NCBI GenBank assembly: GCA_019114265.1
Contig: DXFV01000030.1
Span: 1-53,604 of the forward strand
DNA from: Anaerofilum faecale
GTDB lineage: Bacteria > Bacillota > Clostridia > Oscillospirales > Ruminococcaceae
Length of the DNA: 53,604 nucleotides
Direction of reading: 5' to 3'
Numbering within the stretch: the stretch's first letter is position 1; the number at the start of each line of letters is the position of its first letter. Both the position numbers and the translations under genes were made by a program. Shown in pieces: positions 23,325 through 32,634 of this stretch. The notes beneath the pieces were generated by a model, which saw only the letters and a list, made by a program, of their open reading frames with translations, had not been told where the DNA came from and did no database searches.

Positions 23325-24473
23325 TTATTTTGCGCCGGCTTTTTTCTTCGGCGCGGGGGCGGGCAGCTCTTCCATCAGCACCGAGGTGGCGATCGCCGTC
23401 ACCGGGGTGGCCAGCACCACCGCCATGCTGCCGATGATGCCCTTGACGATCTCCACCACCATGAAGTCGGTGTTCAGGAGGCTGATGGCCGGCATACAGT
23501 ACATGTAGTAGATCACCATCAGGTTCAGGCTGCTGCCCGCAAAGGCCAGGACCAGGGTGTTGGTCATGGTGCCCATGACGTCCTTGCCGATGTTCATGCC
23601 GCTCTGCCGCAGCTGTTGGCGGGAGATACCGGGGTTCTGATCACGCAGTTCGTACAGCGCCGACACGATCGACATGCTGGTGTCCATCACCGCACCCATC
23701 GCCGCGATCAGGATGCCCGCCACCAGCAGGTTGTCGATGCGGAAATTCGAGTTCTGGGTGATGAACAGCAGGTCCTCCACCTCGGGGGTGTTGAGGGTGG
23801 AGATGTTGCCGACCTTGCTCACGATCCAGGCCAGCAGCCCGGCGAAGGCGGTGCAGGCGGTGCAGCACAGGGTGGCGATCATGCTCTTGCGGCAGACGCC
23901 GTTCAGCACCACCATCGTGTACAGGGAGGACAGCAGCACCACCAGGATCGCCGCCGGGATGGCCGGCATCCCGTTGATGAGCAGCGGGATGAACAGGAAC
24001 ACCACGTTCAGCAGGGTCACCACCAGCCCCGCGATGGCCGCCACCCCCTTTTTGGCGCCGTAGAACAGCACCATCGCCAAAAACGCCGCCACCAGCAGCA
24101 CCAGCAGCGAGGTGCGGTCGTAGTAGAGGATGGTGGAGGTGATGAAGCCGTCGTAGCTGCCCACGATGTATTTGGTGCCCACCTGCCCCGCCAGCTGGGT
24201 GGTGCGGGTGACGAAGGTGGGGGCGGTGATGGTCTTGCCGGCGTATTCGCCGCCGTGGATGGTGAGCTCCAGCGTCTGCTTGCCCACCTGGATGTAGTCG
24301 AAGTCGGGGTCGGGGCCCATCTCCTGCTCCACCACGCGGGTGACGGTGGCGCGGGCGTATTCCAGCCCTTCGGGGTAGTCGCCGGGGCGGGTGAATTCCA
24401 GATTGCTGTTGAAGATCCACAGCGCCAGGCAGTACAGCACAAGGAACGCGATGTGCAGCGCGGTCTTTTTCAA
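23325..24473 (-). CDS. YibE/F-like multi-spanning membrane protein
   Basis: A 382-aa protein with an N-terminal helix (HIAFLVLYCLALWIF), an extracytoplasmic domain of about 110 residues, then seven or so helices. The segments GAVMDTSMSIVSAL, GMNIGKDVMGTMTNTLVLAF and the C-terminal TPVTAIATSVLMEEL are typical of the YibE/F family, whose function is not settled. The start is taken as TTG at 24473 behind GAGGGA, as no in-frame ATG has a ribosome site. It may share a transcript with the surface genes upstream, 130 bases away. Confidence 0.8.
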   Translation of the reverse strand: MKKTALHIAFLVLYCLALWIFNSNLEFTRPGDYPEGLEYARATVTRVVEQEMGPDPDFDYIQVGKQTLELTIHGGEYAGKTITAPTFVTRTTQLAGQVGTKYIVGSYDGFITSTILYYDRTSLLVLLVAAFLAMVLFYGAKKGVAAIAGLVVTLLNVVFLFIPLLINGMPAIPAAILVVLLSSLYTMVVLNGVCRKSMIATLCCTACTAFAGLLAWIVSKVGNISTLNTPEVEDLLFITQNSNFRIDNLLVAGILIAAMGAVMDTSMSIVSALYELRDQNPGISRQQLRQSGMNIGKDVMGTMTNTLVLAFAGSSLNLMVIYYMYCMPAISLLNTDFMVVEIVKGIIGSMAVVLATPVTAIATSVLMEELPAPAPKKKAGAK

Positions 24474-24603
24474 AAAGAATCCCTCATTTCCGGCGGACGG
24501 CCCCGCCTCTTGCTGGCAGCACCACAGCACAGAAACCCACGGCCGACAGGGCACGGCCGCAGGCTTTGTGCACGGGATGCTGAAGGATATCGGTCAGCCG
24601 CGA

Positions 24604-26607
24604 TTATTTCGCGTAGCTGGCGATGATGACGTAGTCCAGGGTGTTCACTTCGCCGTCCAGGTTGACGTCGCAGCTGGCTTCGGCGGTCTGGTAGTTCACC
24701 AGGGCGATGGCCAGGTCGGCCAGCGTCACGCTGCCGTCCTTGTTGATGTCGCTGGCGGCCTTATAGGAGTAGATGGTGGTGGTGGCTTCCCCCTTGATGA
24801 TGGTGGATACCACGTCCTGGCTGGTGATGTCGCTGCCCTCGCCGGTCACCTGCACGGTGTTGGCGCGGGTGAGGGTGACGGTGGTGTCGCCGGGCTGCAC
24901 GCCGTCCTTCAGGCGGAAGGTGAAGGTGGCCACATCCATCTTCTCATTGCTGGTGAAGGGGTCCTGCACGCCGGAGATCAGGCGGGCGGTGCCGTTCTCG
25001 CCGGAGGCGTCGGTGAAGATGGTGTCCTCCAGGGCGCTCTCGCTGGAGACCAGCTCCATCACAGCGGGATCGTAGCTGATCTCAACGTCGAAGGCGTTGG
25101 TGTCGATGACGTTGTCGAAGGAAACGGTGTACTCGAGGGTGTTGTCCTCCAGCTCGGTCACGACCAGGTCGGTGCCGTCGATGTAGGAGGCGGCGCAGTC
25201 GGCCAGGTCACGCTTGACGCTGAAGCTGTCGTAGAGGTATTTGTCGGTGGTGATGGTGTCGGTATTGGTGTCGTACTTGAAGTTGTAGGTGTTCACGTTC
25301 ACCTGCTCGGGGGTGACTTCCACCATCACGATGACCTGCTCTTTTTTGATGTCGCTGCCGGTATCGGTGGAGTTCACGTCCAGGAAGGCGTAGTTGGGGG
25401 TCAGGGGATCGCCTTCAGACACGGTGTAGTTCTTCTTGGAGTACCACTTCAGGCCGCCCGCATGGCCGCCCACCATGTACAGGGGCGCGTTGCTGGGCTG
25501 GAGGATCACGCCGGAGTCGTCCTTGGCGGGGTTGGCGTTCTGACCCTCGGCGGTCACGAAGCCGCGGGAGTAGACATGGTCATGACCCTGCAGGACCATA
25601 TCCACGTCCAGCTCGGCGAAGATGGGGGACCAGAACTTGCGGGCGTCGATGATGTCGCCGTCGGTGATGTGGGAAGCGCCGGTGTACAGCGACTTGTGGA
25701 AGCCCACGATGGTCCACTGGCCGTTGGCCTTGGCGTCCTGCACCGCCTCGCGCAGGTAGGCTTCCTGCTGGGCGCGGGCGTCGGTGCTGTAGCGGGCGGC
25801 CTCGAGATTCAGGATGATGAACTTGGCGGTGCCGTAGTCGAAGCTGTAGACGATGTTGCCGGCCTCAGCAGGAGCGTTGATGTGCTGGTACATCTCGTTG
25901 TTGTCGTGGTTGCCCTGGGTGACGGCGATCAGGTTGTTGGAGAACATCTCCTCGCCGCCGTTCGGGAAGGCGCCGTCGTTGTTGAACAGCCACTCCCACT
26001 GGGCTTCGCTGGTGGCGGTGTTGGTCACGTCGCCGGCCAGGTAGACGAAGTCGGGGTCCATGTTGTTCACTTCGGCCAGCGTGGCGCCCAGCGCTTTGGC
26101 GTCGCTGGCGGAAGCCACCTGGGTGTCGGCCAGATAGGCGAAGGTGAAGCTCTCCTCGCTGTTCTTGGGCAGGGCGGTCTTGAAGGTGCCCTTGGCGCTG
26201 TTGAAGCCGTCGCCCACCGTGTACTCATACTCGGTGTTGGCCTCGAGGCCGGTCACGGCGATCTCGTGGATGTACTTGCCGGCCAGGCCCTGGTAGGAGC
26301 TGCCCTCCACATAGATCACATTGCTGTCGCCCACCTTGTTCAGGCTGATGATGGTCTGGGTGTCGGCAACGGTGGTGTAGGTGACGTTCACCTGGGTGGC
26401 GGCGTCGGTGCCCACGTGCACGTTCAGCTGGCGGGGCGTTTTGTTCTCGTCCACCACATTGTAGACCACCTGCTCGCTCTGCTCCTGGGCGGCGGGCTCG
26501 TCGGCCAGCACCACGCTGGTGCTGCCGGCCAGCATCATCGCGGCCAGGGCCAGCGCGCCGGCCTTTTTCACATAGACGCGGGCGCCGTTTTCATTGTTCC
26601 AAAACAT
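24604..26607 (-). CDS. Secreted purple-acid-phosphatase-like metallophosphoesterase with cohesin-like and dockerin domains
   Basis: A 667-aa exported enzyme. Signal peptide to about residue 35 (VVLA-DE). A fibronectin-III-like domain covers about 50-145. The metallophosphoesterase core has Asp161 (YLADTQ), GD at 192-193, GNHD at 232-235, His304 and GHDH at 341-344. A beta-rich region at about 490-600 (FDVEISYDPAVMELV) resembles a cohesin fold. A type I dockerin ends the protein, with calcium loops DINKDGSVTLAD (620-631) and DVNLDGEVNTLD (647-658). It would release phosphate outside the cell and may be tethered via its dockerin. It starts 31 bases after an LPQTN-anchored cohesin-like protein, so the two form an operon. 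Confidence 0.88.
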   Translation of the reverse strand: MFWNNENGARVYVKKAGALALAAMMLAGSTSVVLADEPAAQEQSEQVVYNVVDENKTPRQLNVHVGTDAATQVNVTYTTVADTQTIISLNKVGDSNVIYVEGSSYQGLAGKYIHEIAVTGLEANTEYEYTVGDGFNSAKGTFKTALPKNSEESFTFAYLADTQVASASDAKALGATLAEVNNMDPDFVYLAGDVTNTATSEAQWEWLFNNDGAFPNGGEEMFSNNLIAVTQGNHDNNEMYQHINAPAEAGNIVYSFDYGTAKFIILNLEAARYSTDARAQQEAYLREAVQDAKANGQWTIVGFHKSLYTGASHITDGDIIDARKFWSPIFAELDVDMVLQGHDHVYSRGFVTAEGQNANPAKDDSGVILQPSNAPLYMVGGHAGGLKWYSKKNYTVSEGDPLTPNYAFLDVNSTDTGSDIKKEQVIVMVEVTPEQVNVNTYNFKYDTNTDTITTDKYLYDSFSVKRDLADCAASYIDGTDLVVTELEDNTLEYTVSFDNVIDTNAFDVEISYDPAVMELVSSESALEDTIFTDASGENGTARLISGVQDPFTSNEKMDVATFTFRLKDGVQPGDTTVTLTRANTVQVTGEGSDITSQDVVSTIIKGEATTTIYSYKAASDINKDGSVTLADLAIALVNYQTAEASCDVNLDGEVNTLDYVIIASYAK

Positions 26608-26638
26608 GTTTCCTACTCTCTCCTTCTCGCTTTGTGTA

Positions 26639-27259
26639 TCAGGCTTGCTTGCGCTTGTTATATATCAACGCCCCCACAGCCACAGCCGCTGCGGCAGCGC
26701 AGGCAGCCAGCAGCCAGACGGCGTCAATATCGTTGGTCTGGGGCAGGGTCTCGGGCACAGCGACGGTCTGCTGTGCGCCGGTGTCGAGGGTGACCACGAG
26801 GTCGCTGGGGATCTGGGTGGCCGAGAACTCCTCGCTGCCCACGGTATACTGCTTCACATCCCGGATGGCGATGGCCGCCTCCACGCCCGGCTCACACTTG
26901 CCTTCCACCGTGACGGTGGAGGTGCCGGAAAAGCTGTCCTCGCCGTCGAAGTAGCCGAACCAGACAAGGCCGTTGGCCTCCTTCGGGCCGGTGGAGGAGA
27001 CATTGTCGCCCACCTGCACGGCGGTGATCTCGGTGCCCTCGCTGCAGATGACGCCGAACTCCATGCCGGCATAGCTCTCCGGGCAGTCCACCTGGATGTC
27101 GAAGCGGAAATTGCCGGTGCTCTCGTCCACAGCCACCTCGCTCACCGGCAGCTGGACCGTGGCGGCGGTCTCGGCGGCAAAGGTTCGGGACACCAGCAGC
27201 GCCGGGACCAGCAGCAGCATGGCCAGCGCGGCGGCGGAAAGCCACATCGTTCTCTTCAA
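26639..27259 (-). CDS. Cell-wall-anchored cohesin-like surface protein
   Basis: A 206-aa protein with signal peptide MKRTMWLSAAALAMLLLV... cut near AFA-AE, a beta-sandwich of about 125 residues (YAGMEFGVICSEG, LVWFGYFDGEDSFSG, AIAIRDVKQYTVGSEEF) resembling a cohesin domain, then LPQTN (172-176), a hydrophobic helix and a NKRKQA tail, which together form a sortase signal with Asn in place of Gly. The start is TTG at 27259, ten bases after AAAGGA; this gives a normal signal peptide. The cohesin assignment is by pattern and is moderate. The adjacent gene encodes a dockerin protein, a natural partner. Confidence 0.75.
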   Translation of the reverse strand: MKRTMWLSAAALAMLLLVPALLVSRTFAAETAATVQLPVSEVAVDESTGNFRFDIQVDCPESYAGMEFGVICSEGTEITAVQVGDNVSSTGPKEANGLVWFGYFDGEDSFSGTSTVTVEGKCEPGVEAAIAIRDVKQYTVGSEEFSATQIPSDLVVTLDTGAQQTVAVPETLPQTNDIDAVWLLAACAAAAAVAVGALIYNKRKQA

Positions 27260-27311
27260 AGCGGGGTCATCCTTTCTGTGTGCATTGTGTGTGATTTGTG
27301 ATCGCATGTTT

Positions 27312-27339
27312 ATTGTACCGGCCGGCGTGTAAAATCCAA
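27312..27339 (-). promoter_or_regulatory. Promoter of the surface phosphatase operon
   Basis: Minus strand: TTGGAT (27339-27334), 16 bp, TACAAT (27317-27312). Confidence 0.65.
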
Positions 27340-27417
27340 TAGCGGCAAATTGTAAAGAATTCCCGTGGCGGATGTAAGAAACTGTGCGGGATGCAAAGGC
27401 GCCCGCTGGTACCGAAC

Positions 27418-27470
27418 GCCTTCCCCTGGCAGGGGAAGGTGCCCCCCACAGGGGGGCGGATGAGGTCGAA
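27418..27470. repeat. Module A repeat, reverse orientation
   Basis: GCCTTCCCC/GGGGAAGG, then a CCCCCC-ACA-GGGGGG stem and GGATGAGGTCGA. It lies between the terminator of the Gld-like operon and the surface operon promoter. No gene is seen in 27340-27555. Confidence 0.85.
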
Positions 27471-27555
27471 TCCTGCCCGTTCCCTCCGCACCCGCCCCGG
27501 TGCAAAGGAGCAGCCCCAAACATGCAGCACAAACCGCGCCTCTTTTCCCGCGGAC

Positions 27556-27600
27556 AAAAAAATCCCCCGCATCCGGGGGAAACTCTCCCGAATGCGGGGG
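27556..27600 (-). terminator. Terminator of the Gld-like ABC operon
   Basis: Minus strand: CCCCCGCAT with an inner CGGG pairs to CCCG and ATGCGGGGG, followed by ATTTTTTT. Confidence 0.9.
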
Positions 27601-27611
27601 CGCCGGGGATC

Positions 27612-29099
27612 TCATCCCAGCAGGCCGGTAAATTCTGTTTGCAGGCTCTCCACGTCGCGCCGGTTCACAAGGCCGATGCTCTGGCCCATGAAGGTGGCGG
27701 AGTAGAAGCTGCTGTCGTACACCGCCAGCTCCAGGCTGACCGTGTCGCCGTTGGTGAAGTGGAAGTCCACCCGGAAGGAGGTCTCGCCGGTGGGCTCCAC
27801 CGCGCCGGGCTGTTCCAGCTCGACGCCGCACAGGTTGCCGTAGAAGGTGAACAGGGCGCTCTCGTCCAGCTCGCCGCCGGTGCGGGACCAGGTCTCGTCG
27901 TTCGAGGTGGCGCCGTCCTCGTCGGTGTTCACCACGCGGGTGACGCGGAAGGTCTCGCTGGTGCCCTCGCTGGTGACGGTGAAGCTGTCCAGCTCGCTCA
28001 TCGGCACGTTGCACATGGTGGCGGGCAGCAGGCTGGAGGGCGACAGGTTGGCGATGCCGTCCAGCAGGTCGGCGGACACCAGGCCCACCTGTCCCCCGCC
28101 CTGCTGCATCGCATACAGGCCGTCGTCGGCGGTGTTGCCGAACAGCAGGGTGTACTGCACCGGCGTTTCGGTGGTGATGGTGTTGCCGTCCTCGTCGGTC
28201 TCGCCGGTGTCGGTGGTCTGGGTGTACTGCACGGTCATCGTGCAGACCGGCGTCTCCAGCCCGAACGAAGCGAGGTCCTCGGTGTTCCAGGCCGCGCAGG
28301 CGGTGAACTGCACGCTCACCAGATTGCGCAGCAGCTCGGTGACTGCATCATCGTCGGCCGAATAGGTCTGGCCGTTCTGCTCCACCTGCCAGTGGCGCAT
28401 CCCGCCGGTGCCCGGCACGCCGTCCTCCATATAGGTCAGCTGCACGCTGCCCGACGGGCCGTCGAAGGTCAGGCCGGTCACCTCATCCAGCGCCGCCGCG
28501 GTGAGCGTTTCCAGCTGCACCAGCTCCAGCGGGTCGGTGGGGAAATCGGCGGTGAAATCGTCCGACACGGTATAGATGCCGCTGTCGCCCTCCAGCATCA
28601 CATACACGTCGCCGGTGGTGTCGTTCACATCGCCCACCAGCAGGGTGGCGGCCTCCTCGCCGGCGGTGAGGGTCACCGAGAAGCGCGGGCTGTCCAGACC
28701 GTAGTCGGCGGGGTCACGGTCGGCGCCCAGATAGCGGCTGGCCGTCAGCCCGGTGAGGGTGGAGGCCAGGCCGGCCGCTTTGGTCTGGTTCACCGGCAGG
28801 GTGGTGTCGTCCGGCCAGATCCACAGGGTGGACCCGGCGCTTTCCGACGAAGAGGAGGCCGACGAGGCGTCCGCCGTTTCGTCCTCCACCTGCTCCAGCG
28901 CGAGGGTCTGGCCGTCGGCGGTCCATTCGATGCGCTGCACCTCGTCCGAAGTGCCGCCCAGCAGCACGGTGCCGTCCCCGGCCGCGCCGGAGGAGGAAGC
29001 GTCCTCCTCGCCGGCGGTGTTTTTCAGCACCGCCCACAGCCCCAGCAGCACCGCCAGGACGACCAACAGAATGACGAGGGTGCGTTCTTTTGTTTTCAT
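27612..29099 (-). CDS. DUF4340 domain protein, membrane-anchored
   Basis: A 495-aa protein with one N-terminal membrane helix (TLVILLVVLAVLLGLWAV) and a long acidic, Ser/Thr-rich extracytoplasmic part. Repeated DUF4340-like units are suggested by RYLGADRDPADYGLDSPRFSVTL and AWNTEDLASFGLETPVCTMTV, the LxxYGLxxPxxxV pattern of the family. Function unknown. It regularly follows a GldG-like protein and an ABC-2 transporter, as it does here, four bases after the gldG-like stop. Confidence 0.82.
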   Translation of the reverse strand: MKTKERTLVILLVVLAVLLGLWAVLKNTAGEEDASSSGAAGDGTVLLGGTSDEVQRIEWTADGQTLALEQVEDETADASSASSSSESAGSTLWIWPDDTTLPVNQTKAAGLASTLTGLTASRYLGADRDPADYGLDSPRFSVTLTAGEEAATLLVGDVNDTTGDVYVMLEGDSGIYTVSDDFTADFPTDPLELVQLETLTAAALDEVTGLTFDGPSGSVQLTYMEDGVPGTGGMRHWQVEQNGQTYSADDDAVTELLRNLVSVQFTACAAWNTEDLASFGLETPVCTMTVQYTQTTDTGETDEDGNTITTETPVQYTLLFGNTADDGLYAMQQGGGQVGLVSADLLDGIANLSPSSLLPATMCNVPMSELDSFTVTSEGTSETFRVTRVVNTDEDGATSNDETWSRTGGELDESALFTFYGNLCGVELEQPGAVEPTGETSFRVDFHFTNGDTVSLELAVYDSSFYSATFMGQSIGLVNRRDVESLQTEFTGLLG

Positions 29100-29103
29100 A
29101 GCG

Positions 29104-30555
29104 TCACGCCTTTCTGCGTTTGATCACAATGGCGATGCCCACCGCCACCGCCGCTGCCGGCAGCAGATACATGGTGATGATGCTCCACAGGTTGGCCTGG
29201 CCGGTGGTGAGGGTGAGGTATTCCACGTCCACCGACTTGGCGGCGATACCGGTGCTCTCCACGTCCTGGCCGCACAGGCTGCCCAGCACAGACAGCACCA
29301 CGGCGGAGTTGTTGCCGTTCATATACAGGTCGGCCTCGTCGTTCAGCAGGCTGCTGGAGGCAAACCACACCACGTTGGTCTCGGTGTCGTCCACCGTTTC
29401 ACTGGCCCACGCGCCCAGCGAGAAGGGGCCGGCCAGGTCGCCGTCCTCCTTGTCCCAGGTGGTGAGATTCTGCCAACCGGGCTTGCTGTAGGCGGAGTCG
29501 CTGGTCTGCAGCAGGCTGGAGACGGTCAGGGTGCTGCGCACGTCGGTGTCGATGACGATGCCGGTGCTGCTGCTCATCAGCACATAGCCGTTCTGGTCCA
29601 CGCCGCTCAGCAGGCTGGAGGGCTGGATGTCCGGCAGGGTCTGGTAGGGCACGCGGCCGTAGATGTGCTGGCTGTCCCCTTCCACCACCAGGCCGCCGCT
29701 GGGCGCCATGCCGTACTCGTCCAGCAGGGCGTAGAGGTTGGGCATCTCGGTGTCGGTCAGGTCGGTGAAGAGCACGAGGCTGCCGCCGCCTTCCAGATAG
29801 CCGCGCAGGCGCTCGGTCTCCTCGGCGGTGAGGTCCTTCTGGGGCGACACCATCATCACGGCGGCCGCGTCCTCGGGCACCGTCTCGGTGTTCACCAGGT
29901 TCAGGGTCTCGGTGGTGAGGTTCTGGTTCTGCAGCGCGGTGGTGAAGCTGGAGGACAGGCTGGCCTCCTGATGGCCCTGCAGCAGATAGACGATGGGGGT
30001 CTCGTCGCTGGTCACATACCGCAGCGCCGCCGTCAGCTGGTTTTCGCCGTCGAAGCTCTGGCTGGACGCGCCGGTGGTATAGTCGTAGTCGTAGGTGTAC
30101 AGGTCGTACAGGCCCAGCACCTGGTATTTGTCGCCGCAGGTCACCACCACGCTGCCCTCGGAGGCGTCGTCATAGTTGTGGGCGAAGGTGGGGTTTTCCA
30201 CCGGGTCCTCCTGCTGCCAGGTGAAGTGGTCGCCGGCCTCGGCATAGCGGTCCAGCATGCCGGTGACGAGGCTGTCCTCGCTGCCGGTCTGGGCGATGTA
30301 GTAGGCGGTCACGTCCTTTTCCATGCCGGACAGCATCGTCTTGGTGGTGTCGGACAGGGTGTACAGGCCGGTGCTGGTGAGGTCGGCGCGGGTCAGCGAG
30401 ACGGGCAGCGCGGCAAACGCCGCATTGGCCGCCACCACCACGGCCACCACCAGCACACAGGTGACGGTGGCCATCGCGCCGGTTTTCACCTGCCGGCGGT
30501 TCGGGCGCGCAGAGCGTGCAAAGCGCACCTGTTTCATCTTTTCAAACAGTTTCAT
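29104..30555 (-). CDS. GldG-like ABC-associated protein
   Basis: A 483-aa protein with an N-terminal helix (VTCVLVVAVVVAANAAFAA), a large extracytoplasmic domain and a C-terminal helix (IITMYLLPAAAVAVGIAIVI) followed by RRKA. LTSTGLYTLSDTTKTML and the VYLLQGHQEASL and RGYLEGGGSLVLFTDL segments match the GldG family (DUF4350/ABC-2 accessory). In Bacteroidetes the family belongs to the gliding apparatus; in Firmicutes its role is unknown and no gliding is implied. Basic N-terminus. Confidence 0.82.
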   Translation of the reverse strand: MKLFEKMKQVRFARSARPNRRQVKTGAMATVTCVLVVAVVVAANAAFAALPVSLTRADLTSTGLYTLSDTTKTMLSGMEKDVTAYYIAQTGSEDSLVTGMLDRYAEAGDHFTWQQEDPVENPTFAHNYDDASEGSVVVTCGDKYQVLGLYDLYTYDYDYTTGASSQSFDGENQLTAALRYVTSDETPIVYLLQGHQEASLSSSFTTALQNQNLTTETLNLVNTETVPEDAAAVMMVSPQKDLTAEETERLRGYLEGGGSLVLFTDLTDTEMPNLYALLDEYGMAPSGGLVVEGDSQHIYGRVPYQTLPDIQPSSLLSGVDQNGYVLMSSSTGIVIDTDVRSTLTVSSLLQTSDSAYSKPGWQNLTTWDKEDGDLAGPFSLGAWASETVDDTETNVVWFASSSLLNDEADLYMNGNNSAVVLSVLGSLCGQDVESTGIAAKSVDVEYLTLTTGQANLWSIITMYLLPAAAVAVGIAIVIKRRKA

Positions 30556-30567
30556 CGGGGCACCTCC

Positions 30568-31431
30568 TTAGCTCCAGCGGCGCTTCTCCAGCGCCTGCAC
30601 CGTGAAAAAGACGAACAGCCCCGCCGCCGAGATCAGGTAGAGATAAGCTCCCAGATCCAGCGTGCCGTTCAAAAACCCGCTGAACCGGTCGAACAGCGCC
30701 AGCGAATCCAGAACACTGGTAAACGCGCTGGTCACAGCGCTGCTGCGGGTGGCGGTGACCACCGCCAGCGCCAGCTCGGCCACCGTGAAAACGCCCGCGC
30801 CCAGCACAAAGCTCTTGGTGAAATACCACAAAAGCCCGCCGATGGCCGCCGCCAGCACCGAGAACAGCACCAGCGCCGAACCGCTGCCGGCCGTGATGAT
30901 GGTCTGAAGGCCGGTCATCAGATAGCTCACCACCAGCACCACAACCGCCGTCACGAAGGCGACCACCTGGTGCTCGGTGATGGAGGAGAAGAACATGCCC
31001 ACCGCCAGGCAGGCCGCCCCCAGCAAAAAGAAGGCCAGCAGGGTGGCGTAGGTCTCGGCCATCGGCACCGCGCCGTACTGGTTCAGGATCAGCGGATACA
31101 GCGCAAAGATGCCGGTGGGGATGGCAAACACGGTCAGCAGGGCCAGGTATTTGCCCATCACGATGCTGCCCACCGACACCGGCGCGGTGAGCAGGAGCTG
31201 GTCGGTTTTCTGGCGTTTTTCCTCGGCGAAGGTGCGCATGGTCAGCGCCGGGCAGAGGAACACCAGAAAAAAGCTGACCGAGCTGAGAACATAGCCAAAA
31301 TAGGGCAGGCCGTAGTTCAGGTTGCCGTTGGTGAAATAGATGCCTGCGATTCCCAGCAGCACCGCGATGACCACCCATCCGATCATGCTGCGCAGCATCG
31401 AGGCGGTCTCCCGTTTATAGATCGCGATCAT
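30568..31431 (-). CDS. ABC-2 type transporter permease, GldF-like
   Basis: A 287-aa integral membrane protein with six predicted helices. It starts MIAIYKRETASMLRSMIGW, as ABC-2 permeases do. LCPALTMRTFAEEKRQKTDQLLLTAPVS is the amphipathic coupling segment typical of GldF/NosY-like permeases. It pairs with the ATPase encoded just upstream, overlapping it by four bases. The GldG-like gene follows after 12 bases. Confidence 0.88.
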   Translation of the reverse strand: MIAIYKRETASMLRSMIGWVVIAVLLGIAGIYFTNGNLNYGLPYFGYVLSSVSFFLVFLCPALTMRTFAEEKRQKTDQLLLTAPVSVGSIVMGKYLALLTVFAIPTGIFALYPLILNQYGAVPMAETYATLLAFFLLGAACLAVGMFFSSITEHQVVAFVTAVVVLVVSYLMTGLQTIITAGSGSALVLFSVLAAAIGGLLWYFTKSFVLGAGVFTVAELALAVVTATRSSAVTSAFTSVLDSLALFDRFSGFLNGTLDLGAYLYLISAAGLFVFFTVQALEKRRWS

Positions 31432-32408
31432 TCTGCCTCTTCCTCCTGTTCCGCCTCATCCGGCTCGCTTTGCTGTTCGCCCTCCGGCTCGATCAGCTGC
31501 AGGAACACATCCTCCAGGCTCATCCGCTGCTCGGCCATCGCCAGGATGGGGCATCCCGCCTGCACCAGCGCGCAGGACAGCGCGGCGCGGCGGTCGGTGT
31601 CGTCGGGGCTTGTGATCGACAGCAGCAGCCCGTCGTCGGTGGCCTTCGCCTGCACCTCGAGGGCGCTGTCCACCCCCGCCACCGCGGCGCGGGCGTCGCT
31701 CTCGCTGCCCTGCACCGTGATCTGCCAGCACAGATGCCCGGCGGCGGCGCGGGCCAGCTCGGCGGGCGTGCCGCTGGCCACCAGCTTGCCGCCCGACAGG
31801 ATCAGCACATGGTCGCACACCGCGCTCACCTCGCTGAGGATGTGGCTGGAGATCAGAACGGTGTGGCTCTTGCCCAGCTCGCGGATCAGCGCGCGCATCT
31901 CGATCATCTGCTTGGGGTCGAGGCCGACGGTCGGCTCGTCCAGAATGAGGAAAGGCGGATGCCCGATCAGCGCGGCGGCCAGGCCCACCCGCTGCCGGTA
32001 GCCCTTGGACAGGTTGCCGATCAGCCGGTCCATCACGTCCTCCACGCCGGCCTGTCCGGCAGCGGCGGCGATCTCGGCGGCGCGGTCCTTTTTGGGGATG
32101 CCGCGCAGCTGCGCCACGAAACTCAGCTGTTCGTTCACCTTCATGTCGGCGTACAGCGGCGGGATCTCGGGCAGATATCCGATCTTGCGCCGCGCCTCCA
32201 GCGGCTGATCCAGGATATCGCATCCCTCGATGCGCACGGTGCCGTCGGTGGGCGCCAGATACCCGGTGAGCATGTTCATCGTGGTGGACTTGCCGGCGCC
32301 GTTGGGCCCCAGCAGCCCCACGATCTGCCCGGCCGGCACGGAGAAGGACAGGTCCTCCACCGCACAGCGGCTGCCGTACCGCCGGGTCAGATGGGAAACT
32401 TCGATCAC
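31428..32408 (-). CDS. ABC transporter ATP-binding protein, GldA-like
   Basis: A 326-aa ATPase. Walker A GPNGAGKST, Q-loop region GYLPEIPPLYADM, signature LSKGYRQRVGLA, Walker B FLILDEPTVGLDP and the H-switch SSHILSEV are all intact. A C-terminal extension of about 100 residues ends in an acidic tail. I place the start at the GTG at 32408, nine bases after AAAGGAG; the in-frame ATG at 32429 has no ribosome site. First gene of a four-gene operon. The 226 bases upstream carry no gene. Confidence 0.9.
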   Translation of the reverse strand: MIEVSHLTRRYGSRCAVEDLSFSVPAGQIVGLLGPNGAGKSTTMNMLTGYLAPTDGTVRIEGCDILDQPLEARRKIGYLPEIPPLYADMKVNEQLSFVAQLRGIPKKDRAAEIAAAAGQAGVEDVMDRLIGNLSKGYRQRVGLAAALIGHPPFLILDEPTVGLDPKQMIEMRALIRELGKSHTVLISSHILSEVSAVCDHVLILSGGKLVASGTPAELARAAAGHLCWQITVQGSESDARAAVAGVDSALEVQAKATDDGLLLSITSPDDTDRRAALSCALVQAGCPILAMAEQRMSLEDVFLQLIEPEGEQQSEPDEAEQEEEAE

Positions 32409-32634
32409 AAACGATCGCTCCTTTCGCATGGATTGCTTTTTTCAGTGTACGTCCGGGGTGTGACAAAAGCGGGGGGGCGATTTGAAAAAACTGTGAAAAA
32501 ACGTTGCAGTTGTGTAAAAAGCAGCGCGCGAACACAAAATTTTATGAAATATTGAAACAGCTGCCCCCCGCGCCTCGTTTATAGGATATACCGCTGTGAG
32601 CGGCAATTTCTGACGAATCGAGCGTATACGAACC

